Assembly (NCBI RefSeq): GCF_958450345.1
Contig: NC_088781.1
Span: forward strand, 118,184,431-118,248,430
Length of the DNA stretch: 64,000 bases
From: Calliphora vicina
Lineage: Eukaryota; Arthropoda; Insecta; Diptera; Calliphoridae
Direction of reading: 5' to 3'
Part shown: piece after piece, positions 11,481 through 22,029 of the stretch
Layout: every line of letters begins with the position of its first letter
Numbering within the stretch: the stretch's first letter is position 1
Notes under the pieces: generated by a model
The model's database searches: none
The model's input: the letters and a program-made list of their open reading frames with translations, nothing else
Told to the model about the DNA's origin: nothing
Program-made: the position numbers and the translations under genes

Positions 11481-11700
11481 ACTCATGCTCCCAATAGCCC
11501 AATTTGCAATCCACACAGTCCCTTATATGGATTGCGTATGTCGGGTGATCTTTCAACTCAATATCTTGGAAGCTCATACATTCATTCCTCTACAACAAGG
11601 AGTCTATTTCCATAAGCAATTTCAAAGTGTTTATGCTAATTGATGTAAAGACAGTGTCTGGAATACCAGTGTGACAGGATCATTATCATTCTTGGTCAAT
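11481..11700. repeat. Diverged interspersed repeat related to 20430-20780
   Basis: Shares ordered phrases with the later segment: ATGGATTGCG(T/G)ATGTCGG, then TTTCCATAAGCAATTTCAAAG, then AAAGACA. Similarity is patchy, as expected of an old repeat. No coding content. Confidence 0.5.
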
Positions 11701-11814
11701 ATTTTGTATAGCCCTTGTATTAGACTCATATCTCCGCCTTATATGAAACGATTTGGCTAATTTTCAATAGTAAAGCATGACTGGACGTATGTCACTAACG
11801 ATTTTACCCTCCAA

Positions 11815-12012
11815 TCCTTCAATTTATCAGCATAAGCCGGTGACTTCACTTGGCCTCACAGAAAATAACCAAGAGGTGTGAAATCCCACGACCTTGGAGG
11901 GCAATTGACAGGGCTATTACTCGAAATCAAAATATCGGCAAATTTTGATCTCAATTTATCGATGGTTGCGGTAGCTGTATGGCACGTAGCGCCATCCTGT
12001 TGAAACTTCATC
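11815..12012 (-). pseudogene. Tc1/mariner-superfamily (DDE) transposase remnant
   Basis: On the minus strand from about 12007 the frame reads FQQDGATCHTA, then a PPRSWDFTPLGYFL phrase, an in-frame stop, and VKSPAYADKLK. In related insect elements QQDGAxxH carries a catalytic Asp, and PPRSxDLTPLDFFLWGxVKSxVYADxP is the downstream signature. Only about 65 codons are recognisable. It is a different lineage from the mariner copies elsewhere in the window. Confidence 0.8.
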
Positions 12013-12179
12013 TCGTCCTGATGCTATTCATATTTTCCAAAAAAAAAAATATTGATCATGGTGCAGTATTAAAAATGAAGGTCCGATGATGCCACCAATG
12101 TGTAAACCCTACCAAACAGAGCATTATTCTGGATGTAATGAACTCTGTAGAGTCTGTTGTGCATTTCTCTCACTCCATA

Positions 12180-12446
12180 TGCTGCAATTTATATTACTGT
12201 GACCCAGGCTAGTCAGGTACACCGGGACAGACTAGTCTGAATGCTACTGGTGTCGCAGGAGGTTAATCTGGTAAACCCATGTTGACTGAATGTTAAAATA
12301 GAAAGCTAAGCAACCTAAACGGCAAGGTACCTCTGGATTTCTCCTCAATTACCTCCAAACCTGCTAAAGCCCAAAACGTCAAGGCGGTTAAACCCCATGT
12401 TTCGGGTGCGGCACTTACTGATCCACGAACCTTAAGTGGGGGTTCA
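12180..12446 (+). pseudogene. Non-LTR retrotransposon (LOA/Jockey-like), 5' region and start of ORF1
   Basis: The segment ends with a coding-like frame that reads NLNGKVPLDFSSITSKPAK and then VKAVKPHVSGAALTDPRTLSG. It joins the ORF1-like frame at 12767 once the intervening LTR-like block is ignored. No intact start is evident. Confidence 0.55.
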
Positions 12447-12766
12447 ATAAATTCAATTCTTTATTTAAAATTTTAAAAATATTCAATTACAGCAAAACAA
12501 AATATTAAAATACAGCGATATCAAAGATTGTTGGAATTAATTAGGAACTTCTTCGGGTTCTACTGGCTTACACGCTTCGGAAAAGACACTTCTCACTCGA
12601 CTTATATCTCGGTATTACTGTTGGTTTAACCTCGGATTGTGTATAGGCTGGTTCGGTTAATCGTGATAAATTTAATAAATTTGATTCAATATTATTTCAT
12701 ATTTAATACTAGTTACAATATAAGTTTCTTAAAAATAGGTATATTACAATATTTGAACAAGTTTCT
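12447..12766 (-). repeat. Possible solo LTR inside the non-LTR ORF1
   Basis: This block interrupts an ORF1-like frame. On the minus strand it starts GTTCAAATATTG, contains AATAAAG near its far end and finishes TTTATTGAAC, giving GTTCAA/TTGAAC ends. AAGT occurs close to both sides (CTTAAGT before, AAGTTTC after), a possible 4-bp target duplication, but a few G residues lie between on one side. Size about 320 bp and the polyadenylation signal fit a solo LTR; family not assigned. Confidence 0.4.
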
Positions 12767-13110
12767 CCTCTCAGTTGCCTCCCATATGCCAATCTGTGAA
12801 GGTATCCTCCTGCCCTGAAGCCGCAACACCCCTGGCCAACTCCGTCTCCGAACACAGTCTTAGGCCTAAAAATCCTTCCAGAAGGGCTGCTACTACCAGG
12901 CGTTCCACCTTTCGCTTCATTGAGTCTCTCTGCTCCAAAAAAGTAGAGGACCTCATAAAGGAGCAACAGGTTTCCCTCTCTTGGGCGAATGCTCACATTG
13001 CTGGTCTAAAGACCTCTCCTCTTTCTGCTGAGTCATCAGCGGTGCCAAAACGGCAGCGTTCATAAGAGGATGCGACACCCAAGGGCCCCAAAATCTCAAA
13101 TATAATCTCG
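12767..13110 (+). pseudogene. Non-LTR retrotransposon ORF1 fragment
   Basis: From about 12775 the frame encodes about 96 residues rich in Ser, Arg and Lys, including RRAATTRRSTFRFIESL and VEDLIKEQQVSLSWANAHIAGL, ending in KRQRS and a stop. Beyond the stop the frame still reads EDATPKGPKIS, as expected of a nucleic-acid-binding ORF1 protein that has acquired a nonsense mutation. The matching C-terminal part resumes near 14650. Confidence 0.6.
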
Positions 13111-14649
13111 TTAGGGCGCACAGTGGGATCAAATGCCTCTTTTTTACGGATTTATTAATATCTCAACAACAATAATAGCGACGCTCGCAAAATTTTACGT
13201 GGTTAGCCCTTAGACCAATCCGAATATTGTAACAAAATTTTAGGGATATAGGAGGGGAAAGTCAATTACCCACCATATAAAATAATTATTAACTGTGCTA
13301 TATCTATAGAACTACAATAGTTATGCACACTAATTTTGCTGCGGGTAACTCTAAAAACAAACTACACGTTCCGCCAAAATCGGAAGGGTATACGAGGGTG
13401 GAATCGGGTTCCCCCCATACAAATGAATTATTAATTCTCCTATATCTATAGAACTACATCAGTGAGACACACTAAATTTATGCATGTTATTGATAAAAAA
13501 CTACCATATTGTTTTAAGAGGGAGGTTGAATAATAGAGATCTTTCGCAACTCCTGCCACTAAAAGACTTGCAAAGTTTAATGCACTGCTTTGAAATTTAT
13601 ACAACACAATATTTGAAATGAGACAATATAAAAACTACAGATCTGAACGTGAGTGATAACTGGCTCCCGATATAAAACTTTAAAATTCTCGCGATCGCGC
13701 TCACTAACATGATTTTTTTATTAAGCTTCGTATTAACCACAAGAAAAAACTTCGAATTAATCACAAAAAAAAAACTTTTAAACAAGCATATACAAGCGTG
13801 AGTGCATGAGAGTTAAATTGTTAAAATTCCGCGTGCTATTCATTCACGATTAGAAAATCAACTGATGAAAAACTAAACTGAAATAAAGAAAAGTAATTGG
13901 TAAAAGTTTATTATTGTTTATCTCATGGACGTACGTGGCTGTACGTCCATGCCTGAATCACACGTGACTCTCGTATTATTAATCACAACACTTGCACATC
14001 TCTTATAAAACAAAAAAAAAACAATGACAATAACAATAACAATAACAACAACAACGACAGCAATAAAACGTTTATCAGAATCGCAAAGTGCTTTTTGATG
14101 GTAGACTTAAAGGGTGAAGCTTTTACTAATTTACATATAACTTATGAGGCGCAGCGATGCGCAACCTAATTTTTTCTGAAACAACGATTAACTGTCCAGG
14201 CTTTTAAATTATATTAAATTCTCTGCCCAGCTGATCCCAGCTAATAACTTTATGTCCATTTGAACTGACAAAATCCATTTTTTTTTTGCACTTCCAATAT
14301 AAAAACTAATATCAAAGCAACTTCCACAAATAATTCAAATTTAAATTTAACCAAAACATATCAATAAATACCTGAACTTGATGTTTGCATAATTAGATTT
14401 GTTAATTTTTTTAAATTACCTATCACAAATATTATTTATTTGCGCAATTTTTTATTTTTATTTTATCAATTTTTTAGGTTTTTTTCTCACAATATGTAAT
14501 TTCAACACGTGACTATAAAAATACCTTTTAATATTTCACATTAATTTTTTGCCTGCTGATGTAGAATTTTGTGCTCTTTAATCTGACACTTTCAGTTTTC
14601 ACGATACTTGAAATTTTTTTTTTCAATTAATCCGCAAAATTAGTATGTT
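13111..14649. other. 1.5-kb AT-rich insertion separating two ORF1 parts
   Basis: No protein family recognised. Contains two related phrases, CTATATCTATAGAACTACA, at about 13297 and 13440, a perfect 11-bp hairpin at 13924-13951, and a CAATAA/CAACAA microsatellite near 14024-14060. No terminal repeats or target duplication could be found at its edges. Confidence 0.5.
13924..13951. repeat. Perfect 11-bp inverted repeat with 6-nt loop
   Basis: CATGGACGTAC, loop GTGGCT, then GTACGTCCATG. It stands out as GC-rich in an AT-rich surround. Function unknown; it could be the inner part of a small palindromic element. Confidence 0.75.
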
Positions 14650-15375
14650 TGGCCCCTCTGTGGGGCGGTTATAGATCAGAGTGCCAATGACGCATCCATT
14701 TTTCAATCAAATTGGTAGGGGTGTTCTGGAAAGTTCTTAAAGAGAACTCAGGCACTCCTCCTGAATGCTATGATGCTGGTTGGTACCAGGGTGAAGTCAA
14801 ATTGATGTCTTGTGTAGATGAAAGCTCAGCGTTGCTACTCAAGACGTCTGTCGCATCATTGAGCGAAGTATGGCCGGAATCAAGGCTTCAGGTGGTATCG
14901 GTGAGTGAGATACCCCGAAAGCCTAGATCCATAGCTAAAATACCAGCTGAGCCATCTTGCCCGGAGGAGATCTTGGAGATCCTCCAGTGCTTCCAACTCA
15001 TGATTGAAAACTGGTCAAGGCTACGTACGTTGAAGGTTCTTCCAGAAAGGCGATCGTTTTCCTGGACTCTTTGGGGCTGCTAAGGAAGACACAGGGGAAG
15101 GTCTACTATGGTTTTTGTACGATCATCCTGCATGTCGACCGTAGCGACAACAAAGGCGATACCTCCTTAGAGGATGTAAAACCCATACTCTCGGAAGAGG
15201 GCATGGAATACAATGACGCCGTCGGTTGGTACGTTCTTTGTAAGGATGGATGATGCAGTGGACGAGGACGCCCTCCTAAATTCTGATCAGGAGGACGCCG
15301 ACGTCACCGTTGTAAAAATAGACCATAGCGAGGGTGACACAAATCAACCCTCACTACTCTAAAGCAGCATCCGTT
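14650..15375 (+). pseudogene. Non-LTR retrotransposon ORF1, C-terminal domain (DUF4780-like)
   Basis: About 180 residues in two overlapping frames (14712-15083, then 15071-15253) carry the ordered pattern VFWKVLKENSGTPPECYDAGW, DESSALLL, EVWPESRLQVVSV, PRKPRSIAKIPAEPSCPEEILEIL and GKVYYGFC. From memory this order matches the DUF4780-type domain found in ORF1 of insect non-LTR elements. A -1 type frameshift near 15075 and a later stop break it. It lies immediately before an endonuclease-like piece, as expected for ORF1-ORF2 order. Confidence 0.65.
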
Positions 15376-15700
15376 GCACTGTTCCTCCGAATTGGTAAGA
15401 ACGGGGAGGAGCTAGTCATGGTCCAGGAACTTTGGATCCATCAGAACCGTATCTGTGGACTATGTTTGAAGGGCAATAAGCTCTTCTAAGCTAAAGACGC
15501 ATATAGATCCTGCATATTGACTTAAACCTCTTTGAATTCTGTCTGATTACAGCAATGAAGATACAGTTGCAGTCTCATGGGAAACTAATGAAGGCAGTTT
15601 GTTATGGTTGATATCCAACTATGTCCGTAGTATTCTTAAAGGGCGAATGAGTCAAGGATACATTTGGTTATCTCTTATACCAGTCTAAATAGGATGAATA
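15376..15700 (+). pseudogene. Non-LTR ORF2 endonuclease fragment
   Basis: Frame pieces read LVMVQELWIHQNRICGL, GNKLF and, in another frame, SNEDTVAVSWETNEGSLWLIS. These resemble the apurinic-type endonuclease of LOA/Jockey-like ORF2 (VQExW near the N-terminus, then the strand before the active-site region). Several stops and frameshifts; non-functional. Confidence 0.65.
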
Positions 15701-15779
15701 CCAATTGGGAGTTGCAATGTGATATACTCTCTCGATCTTCACCAAACCCGCCAGCTATGAAGTTCCAATCGGCTACTAA

Positions 15780-16400
15780 TTAGGCCTGTAGGGCGAACAT
15801 CCGCAGAGGTAAGAATAACCCGCCCTGGGGCAACCCTGAGATAGCACACGCCAGAAGGACGTTTCGTAAAATGTTCAACGAGGCAAAGAGGCTAGGTAAC
15901 TGTCCGGCTTATAAGTCCTCATTGAATCACTTCAAGAAGCTTACGAGAATGAGACAAGGAAAGCCTGGAGGGACTTCTGTAGCGGTGTGGAAGGATCCTC
16001 TGAGACTAACCGATTACGTAAAATTATATCAACCTCTCCAGTTGTACCAAGCTATACTCAGTAACCCTGTGGCAGATTGACTCTGAATAGTAAAGTTAGT
16101 TAATTATGCCGAAGGGTATCAATTCGATCATCAAAGCAGTTATTAAACCCATCTTGTTCTATGGAGTATTGGTGTGCATGCTACTCACCAGAAGGCCGTT
16201 GAACGAGTTCTCAGGACTGTCGAGATGCTGATTACAGGCGCTATAAGGCGTAACCCCTCTAAGACACTATTTTAAACTGGTTACCAGTTGATTTGATGGT
16301 GATACAAATGGTTCTCAACTCTGCTGTGATAATGAATGCTGGCTGTTCATGGTCTGGTAAAAACCATGGGCACTCTAAGATCTAGAAAAACCTTTTTACG
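15780..16400 (+). pseudogene. Non-LTR ORF2 fragments (linker and post-RT region)
   Basis: 15795-16080 reads as ARRTFRKMFNEAKRLGN then SSLNHFKKLTR and, after a shift, WRDFCSGVESSSETNRLRK, the linker between endonuclease and RT in LOA/Jockey-like ORF2. At about 16120-16320 pieces read IIKAVIKPILFYG and LNWLPVDLMVIQMVLNSAV, which in intact elements lie after the RT palm. The RT core is deleted between the two pieces. Confidence 0.65.
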
Positions 16401-17880
16401 ATAGGCATTTCCTTCCTGAATAGGGATTTATACTTTACAAGTATAATATTTAACTCCCTAGGTTCTCAAAAGTCTTTGGAAAACTGGTTTACTAACCACT
16501 TCACTTTCAACATGCATTTATTTAGAAACTTACATTTTTCAGATTTTCCTGGAAATTTTGCAAACAGAATGATAAAGGATATGTAAAATTAAACTCATAT
16601 TTCAAACACACCTTTCTTTTAGCCAGAAATGAAAATAATTTGCTCAAAATATAATTGCATTTATGTACAAAGCAGCAAAAAAAAACAAATGTTTATTTGT
16701 ATATTTAATGGCAAACATACAAATATTTTTATAGAAATCCTGGTGATGGGTGCCGGTTCACTTAATGTCTCAACATAAATCTTCTATGTCATTATCGTCA
16801 GCACAATTCAGCATCACTGTGCACACATTACAGTTATTATTGTCATCAACAGCAACATCTCCATCATCATGATGACGATGACGATAACAACAACGAAACT
16901 GATGTCCACTGAGACACGGTTTCAAGTGTTGAAAATGCTCTTAATATATGTGTGCGTATGATTAAGAGCAAAACGAAAATGAAAAAAAAGACGTTGTCGC
17001 TTCAGTTATTTTCCATTAAGGCTTTTAGATCTACTTACTAAGCTTTAGTGGTTGGGCACGGTCGCCTTAATGACATGTCATAATTTTGGTTTTAAAATTT
17101 TTGTATTTTTAAGTAGAGTCAAACGAAAAACAAAAAAAAAACGAGATTGGACTAATTTATGTGTGTTCTGGTAATTTTGGCAAAAAAAAACATTTTAAAC
17201 ATCATTAAATGTGTATGTCATTTGTGAATTCTAAGAGACCATAAAATCAACATTTTTAAAACTAAAGAAAAACAGCTAAAAGCAAATAATTAGAAATGTT
17301 TCTTGAATATTTCATTTAAGTATTAAGAATTTTATATAGAATATTTATTTGTGAACAAAATGTTTTTAAGTTTAAAAGAAAATTATTTCTATCTCCTTAA
17401 TCTTGTCTAGCTATCTGTTCAGAGTTTTTATTAAATTTTTGGTTGTTTTCTCTTGTTGAAAACTGTATTTGTCGCTGACAAATAAATGGCTTGAAATTTG
17501 TTTTCTCAGAAATCATAGCGAAGTTATGTGAATGGTTTAGTTGAATTTTTATTTTTTTGTTGCAATTTTGTATTAAGAAAATTTACATTTCTTTTTTAGT
17601 GCTTTAAAATAAGCAAAAAGAAAAGAAAAAGTTCAAACTTTTAGTGTTTTGTATTCTCAATGTAAGTAATCCCATAAATATATCACTTGTCACACTGTTT
17701 GCAAGCACATGCAATATGTGTTCCTTAAAATAAGGAACTGCAGCATGGAAGAAAAGTGTGTGTTTCTTTAAGTGTCTTTTAAAAGTAAGAAAAGTTTTAA
17801 ATTGAATTCGAAATTTTATGTTAAATCACCTGACCTGCTACCACTAAGATCAAAGAGCAACGTGTAAAAAAACTTGTCAA
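16401..17880. other. AT-rich spacer with simple repeats
   Basis: No gene seen. Holds a CATCAT/GATGACGATGACGATAACAACAA low-complexity patch near 16850-16900 and A/T homopolymers. Confidence 0.5.
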
Positions 17881-17934
17881 AAGGAGAATGGCAATCCCGC
17901 AATTCACAAAAATTGGAGCGAAATTCCCAAAAAG

Positions 17935-18585
17935 GATATTTTTTACCATTTTGACCATTAGGTCCACATTTCCTTCGGAGCTAGGAAATTACTTTGGCGA
18001 TAAATACGGAACACATCAAGGTTTCCAAAGCTGCCTTACGTTTTCTAATCCCATCTTTGGAATTTTAGAACATGTAGCCCAAAGTGAAAATTATGATAAA
18101 AAAAATAGGTCAAATTCCGAAGTGCGTAAGTTATACATATTCGAAAAATAGGACATTTTTTATACAAAAATGTTGTCCATAAAGATACCTTACAGAAAAA
18201 CATAAAATTGTTATATGTTCTTAAATAAAGTTTTTTTAATAAAAAATGAGTTAAGGCACCATTTCGCTCAAAAAACAGCAAAAATCTACTATTTTTGGAA
18301 TTTTTAAACTGAAAATCGTTTTCCTGTAAGGTATCTTTATGGACAAAATTTTTGTATAAAAAACATTTCCTATTTTTAAAATGTGTTGCCCCTACGCCCT
18401 TCGGAATTTTACCTATTTTTTATCAAAATTTCAACTTTGGACCACATGTTCTAAAATCCCAAAGCTGAGATAAGAAAATTGAAAGTAGTTTTGGAAACCC
18501 TTGTGTATTCCCTATTTATCCCCAAAGTATTTTCCCAGCCCCAAAGGAAATGTGGACTCTATGGGCAAAAATAGTGTAATATTTT
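17935..18585. repeat. Large foldback: about 265-bp inverted arms around a 120-bp spacer
   Basis: The left arm (about 17935-18199) and right arm (about 18321-18585) are inverted copies. Both carry, in mirrored order, GTCCACATTTCCTT, ATTACTTTGG or its variant, TTTTAGAACATGT, AATTCCGAAG and CATAAAGATACCTTACAG. Arms have diverged by scattered substitutions. No transposase is encoded. It resembles a foldback-type non-autonomous DNA element; superfamily not assigned. Confidence 0.8.
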
Positions 18586-18649
18586 TGAAGGACGGAGCTT
18601 TAAAGTGGCATATTTTTGAATCTAATTGAGATTTTGACTATTTTCAGTT

Positions 18650-19375
18650 TTCTTAGCCCAGCTTCTGGGATTTTAGAACATGTTGACCAAATTTGAAATT
18701 TTGATAAAAAATAGGTCAAATTCCGAAGGGCGTAGGAGCGACACATTCAAAAAATAGGAAATGGTTTTTATATCAAAACTAGCTGTCCCGACAAACGTTG
18801 TTCTGCCATAGCTCACACAAAGGTTGAAGGCACTCACTATAATAGTACTCCACATATGCAATAACAAATTTTTACTCTGTATGGGAGGTGCCATGCCCAT
18901 TGTTCCTATATAGGTCAATTGTAAATCTAAACCATCCATTAGAAGTACCGGCTGGTTCCCATAGGGACCACAGAAATCACATAATAGACGAAACTAGGGA
19001 GGGAAACTATTCTCACTTTATGTATGACATTTTCAGCATAAGGGAATAGTACTTCTAAGGGTACCACAATGGGCCGCAAGGCCTCCGAGTGAACTCGCTA
19101 ACTTGCGAGCAACCCACGTAACCTAAACCTAAACCTAAACCATCCAAGGACCCACTCAAACACAAATAACAAATTTCACCCAAATCGGTCCAGCCGTTAA
19201 GTAGGAGTTTAGTTATATATATAAAGATGTTCTGCATAAAGATACGTTACAGAAAAACATAAAATTTTTATACGTTCTTAAAGAAAGTTTTTTTTAATAA
19301 AAAAAGAGTTAAGTCACATTTTCTCCCAAAAAATAGCAAAAATCTAAAATATTTTTAAATTGAAAATCGTTTATT
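18650..19375 (+). repeat. Third arm-like copy of the foldback unit, split by an insertion
   Basis: 18650-18778 matches the left arm from TTTTAGAACATGT to TTTTTATATCAAAA, and 19227-19375 continues it from ATGTTCTGCATAAAGATACGTTACAG. The 448-bp gap is the SINE-like element described separately. Orientation is the same as the 17935 arm. Confidence 0.75.
18779..19226 (+). mobile_element. SINE-/RTE-like short interspersed element
   Basis: Begins CTAGCTGTCCCGACAAACG and ends with CACCCAAATCGGTCCAGCCG followed by TATATATATAAAG. These start and end phrases are common in arthropod short interspersed repeats with an RTE-like 3' tail; the family is my inference. No open frame. Internally it has about three CCTAAA units at 19121-19141. 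It is inserted cleanly into a foldback-arm copy. Confidence 0.55.
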
Positions 19376-19439
19376 TTTGGAGCCGTAATTGATATTGCTC
19401 TGCAATCTTTTACATATTATTGCTAATTTAGTTGTCTAA

Positions 19440-19860
19440 CTAAGAAAATAAATAAATTCGAGTTCATTCGTAAGGACCGTTAGACCACCCGATCTGTAAT
19501 TTTGAAGCCGTGATCGACCAAAATACAACTTCTAATCTTACCTTTTTAGGTGGGAGAAAAGAGCATATAGCTGAGTAATTGAGTAGTTGAATTGAGGCCA
19601 AAGTACTTTCTTCATGAAACACAAATCGTCATATGTTACCGCTTGCCAGTAATACAGATAAATCTAACGCTTACCGAAGCCAATTCCACCTGTAATAAAT
19701 TACGCCTGAAATGGATGTAGAAGACTGAGAATTACTCAACCATTTTTGTTCCAGATATCCTATCCACAATCCTCTGCGATGGGTAGTCATTCCTCTGTGA
19801 TGGTTCATTCGGTCCAAAAGTACGAGATATATTTTTGAAGGTATATTACCAAGGTATTGC
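19440..19860. repeat. Diverged direct repeat, left copy
   Basis: Shares a long ordered similarity with 21580-21935, including CCCGATCTGTAATTTTGAAGCC, AATTGAGGCCAAA, CTTCATGAAACACAAAT, ACTGAGAATAACTCA-like and CCTCTGCGA phrases. Non-coding; probably an old interspersed element or segmental duplication. Confidence 0.7.
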
Positions 19861-19929
19861 AAAATTTTTAAATTTAAATTTTCAAATGCTTATAACTTGG
19901 AACTTATAACTTTAAGAGATAAATAGCAC

Positions 19930-20390
19930 ACACAGGCATGTTTCCAGACCTAGTCGAGCGCTTTCCAAAATGTAAATATCTTTGAAATCGGATGGGAAAC
20001 AAAAAAAAATGCACGTGTTTAAAAATTTTACATATCGAAGGTACCCTACTTTGAGCCCCCATAGCGCCGCCACTGGAGCATTTGTAGGGTCCATTTTAAT
20101 AACTTAAACTCGAATAGTCCTTGTCTACGCTCATGTCAAATTTCATAGAAATGCCAGATTTATTTCCAGAAAATAAATCTTTGAAATCGGATGGGAAACA
20201 AAAAATGGTACGTATTTGAAAATTTTACATGTTGAAGGTACCCTAAGTTGAGCCCCAGTAACGCCCTGAAGCATTTTTAGGGTCCATTTTAATAACTTAA
20301 ACTCGAAACTCAACCTTTATCCCGATCGGACCAACCGTTTAGAAATGCCAGGTTTATTTCCAAAAAATATTGGGGCACACTGTGCTCTGG
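19930..20390. repeat. Tandem duplication, unit about 190 bp
   Basis: Two units share ATCTTTGAAATCGGATGGGAA, AAATTTTACAT, GAAGGTACCCTA, GAGCCCC and GGGTCCATTTTAATAACTTAA in order (unit 1 from about 19975, unit 2 from about 20168). No frame or family match. Confidence 0.7.
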
Positions 20391-20429
20391 ATATTTGAAG
20401 GTTTTGGAATATTTCAAAGACTATTTCAT

Positions 20430-20780
20430 AATTTCCTTATGTAGATTGCGGATGTCGGAAAATCTTTCCAATTAGTGTCTTCGGAATACTTAGCTCGATT
20501 ATCCCTATAACATGAAATTCAGTTTCCATAAGAAATTCAAAAGTCTCTATGCAACATTGAGGAAAGACACCATTCAATTTCATCAGGATTCGTATCGTAG
20601 AGGGATCAGTTGATTGCTTGATTGTCCCTGCAAAAAGGAAATTCAATTTTCGTAAGAAATTCCAAAGTCTCTATGCAACTTTGAGCAAAGACATCATCTA
20701 ATTTCATCACTAATCCTACCATGAAGGGATCAGTACTATTCTCAAGTGTGATGCCTCTTTGATGAAAGCTGTAAAATCTA
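20430..20780. repeat. Tandem duplication, unit about 120-185 bp, related to 11481-11700
   Basis: Phrases AAATTCA(G/A)TTT(C)CGTAAGAAATTC, CTCTATGCAAC, AAGACA and AGGGATCAGT occur twice in order. The three open minus-strand stretches over 20437-21238 follow the repeat and look like chance openings. Confidence 0.6.
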
Positions 20781-21159
20781 CGCAAAAACATTAGGAAGAT
20801 TTTAATTCTTTCAACTTTCAAATCTCTCTCTATTTCCCTTGAAATTATTAAAACTTTGACAATAATTGAGACTGTTTTAGATTTCACTTTCCCATTTGCA
20901 AATATTAATCATTTTGGAATTTCCTAGGACTTTGCCGCTTCTTACATGATAGTTGGAAGATAAACTCCACATACTGTATACTGCCCAAACTGTTCGTCGC
21001 CTGTGGTGGCATGGATATTAACTAAATATCTGAATTCCACCCTATATATTCTCCTAGGTTTCCTAAAAGTCTTACTCGAATCTGTTATAAGTTGAGAAGT
21101 AATCCGAACAGAGTCCATACTACCTACCAAAGTAACATCTATGACTTGCTTCCTGATCC

Positions 21160-21440
21160 CATTGAAAAACCTTGAATCATAGTTGTCGGTTCTCAACCCC
21201 GCCCCCAAACACAGAAAATGTAATAAGACTGGCATCACATCTTACGATGAGATTGTGGACTCTCTCCATTATAAAATGAAGTAAGAGCTGCAGTTCAATT
21301 TATCTATGCTATAGCTGGATCGCCTATAATTTTAATTTTGGTTCACAACCCCGCTCCCACACTAAAAAAATGTAATAAAATTGATATTACATCTCACGAT
21401 GAGATCGTAAGAGCTACTGTTGTTCTCTGCTATCGCTGTA
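21160..21440. repeat. Tandem duplication, unit about 150 bp
   Basis: Two units share GGTTC(T)CAACCCCGC(C/T)CCCA, AATGTAATAA, CATCTTACGATGAGAT and a CTATGCTATAGCTG-like end. Non-coding. Confidence 0.65.
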
Positions 21441-21579
21441 TCCTCTGATCAGTAATTAGTTGTCTCAAAATTATTGATACCTTTGATAAAAATACAGCTT
21501 CTAATTTGATCATATATTTGGCTGGAGAAAAGATCTCAAATTTTCGTAGCTAGGCAGACTAATTTCTTATTCTCTTCGT

Positions 21580-21935
21580 TCAAGCGTAACGACCGTTAGA
21601 TCACCCGATCTGTAATTTTGAAGCCTTGATTGATGAAAACACAAGTTCTAATCTTTCATTTTTGGGTTGAAGCTGAGTGATTGAATGCCTCGATCTTTAC
21701 TGGCCACTAGCCATAGTTGTTTAATTGAGGCCAAACTTCGTTCTTCATAAAACACAAATTGTCATCTGTTGCCGCTTTCCAGTAATGTAGATTAATCTAA
21801 CTCTTTCCGAATCCGATTCAACCTACAATAAATTACACCCAAGATGGCTGTAAAAGACTGAGAATAACTCAGCCATTTTTATTCCACATATCCTATCCAA
21901 CATCCTCTGCGAGGAACCATGCAGGCCGTGCTGCC
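21580..21935. repeat. Diverged direct repeat, right copy
   Basis: Partner of 19440-19860; it begins with the GTAACGACCGTTAGATCACCC phrase. Followed directly by the non-LTR ORF2 fragment. Confidence 0.7.
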
Positions 21936-22029
21936 AGAAAAATCCATACCAGTGGAGCTCATGATGAGCACGAACTAAGAACTTCCCTGATGTGTTTGTC
22001 TGAAGATTTTCCCTTTCATTGAGATTGGA

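Noticed and set aside
12709..12996. Minus-strand frames opposite ORF1
   Set aside because: They are antisense to a recognisable retrotransposon ORF1 fragment.
19118..19141. Interstitial telomere
   Set aside because: Only about three units, inside a mobile element, in a fly lineage that lacks short telomere repeats.
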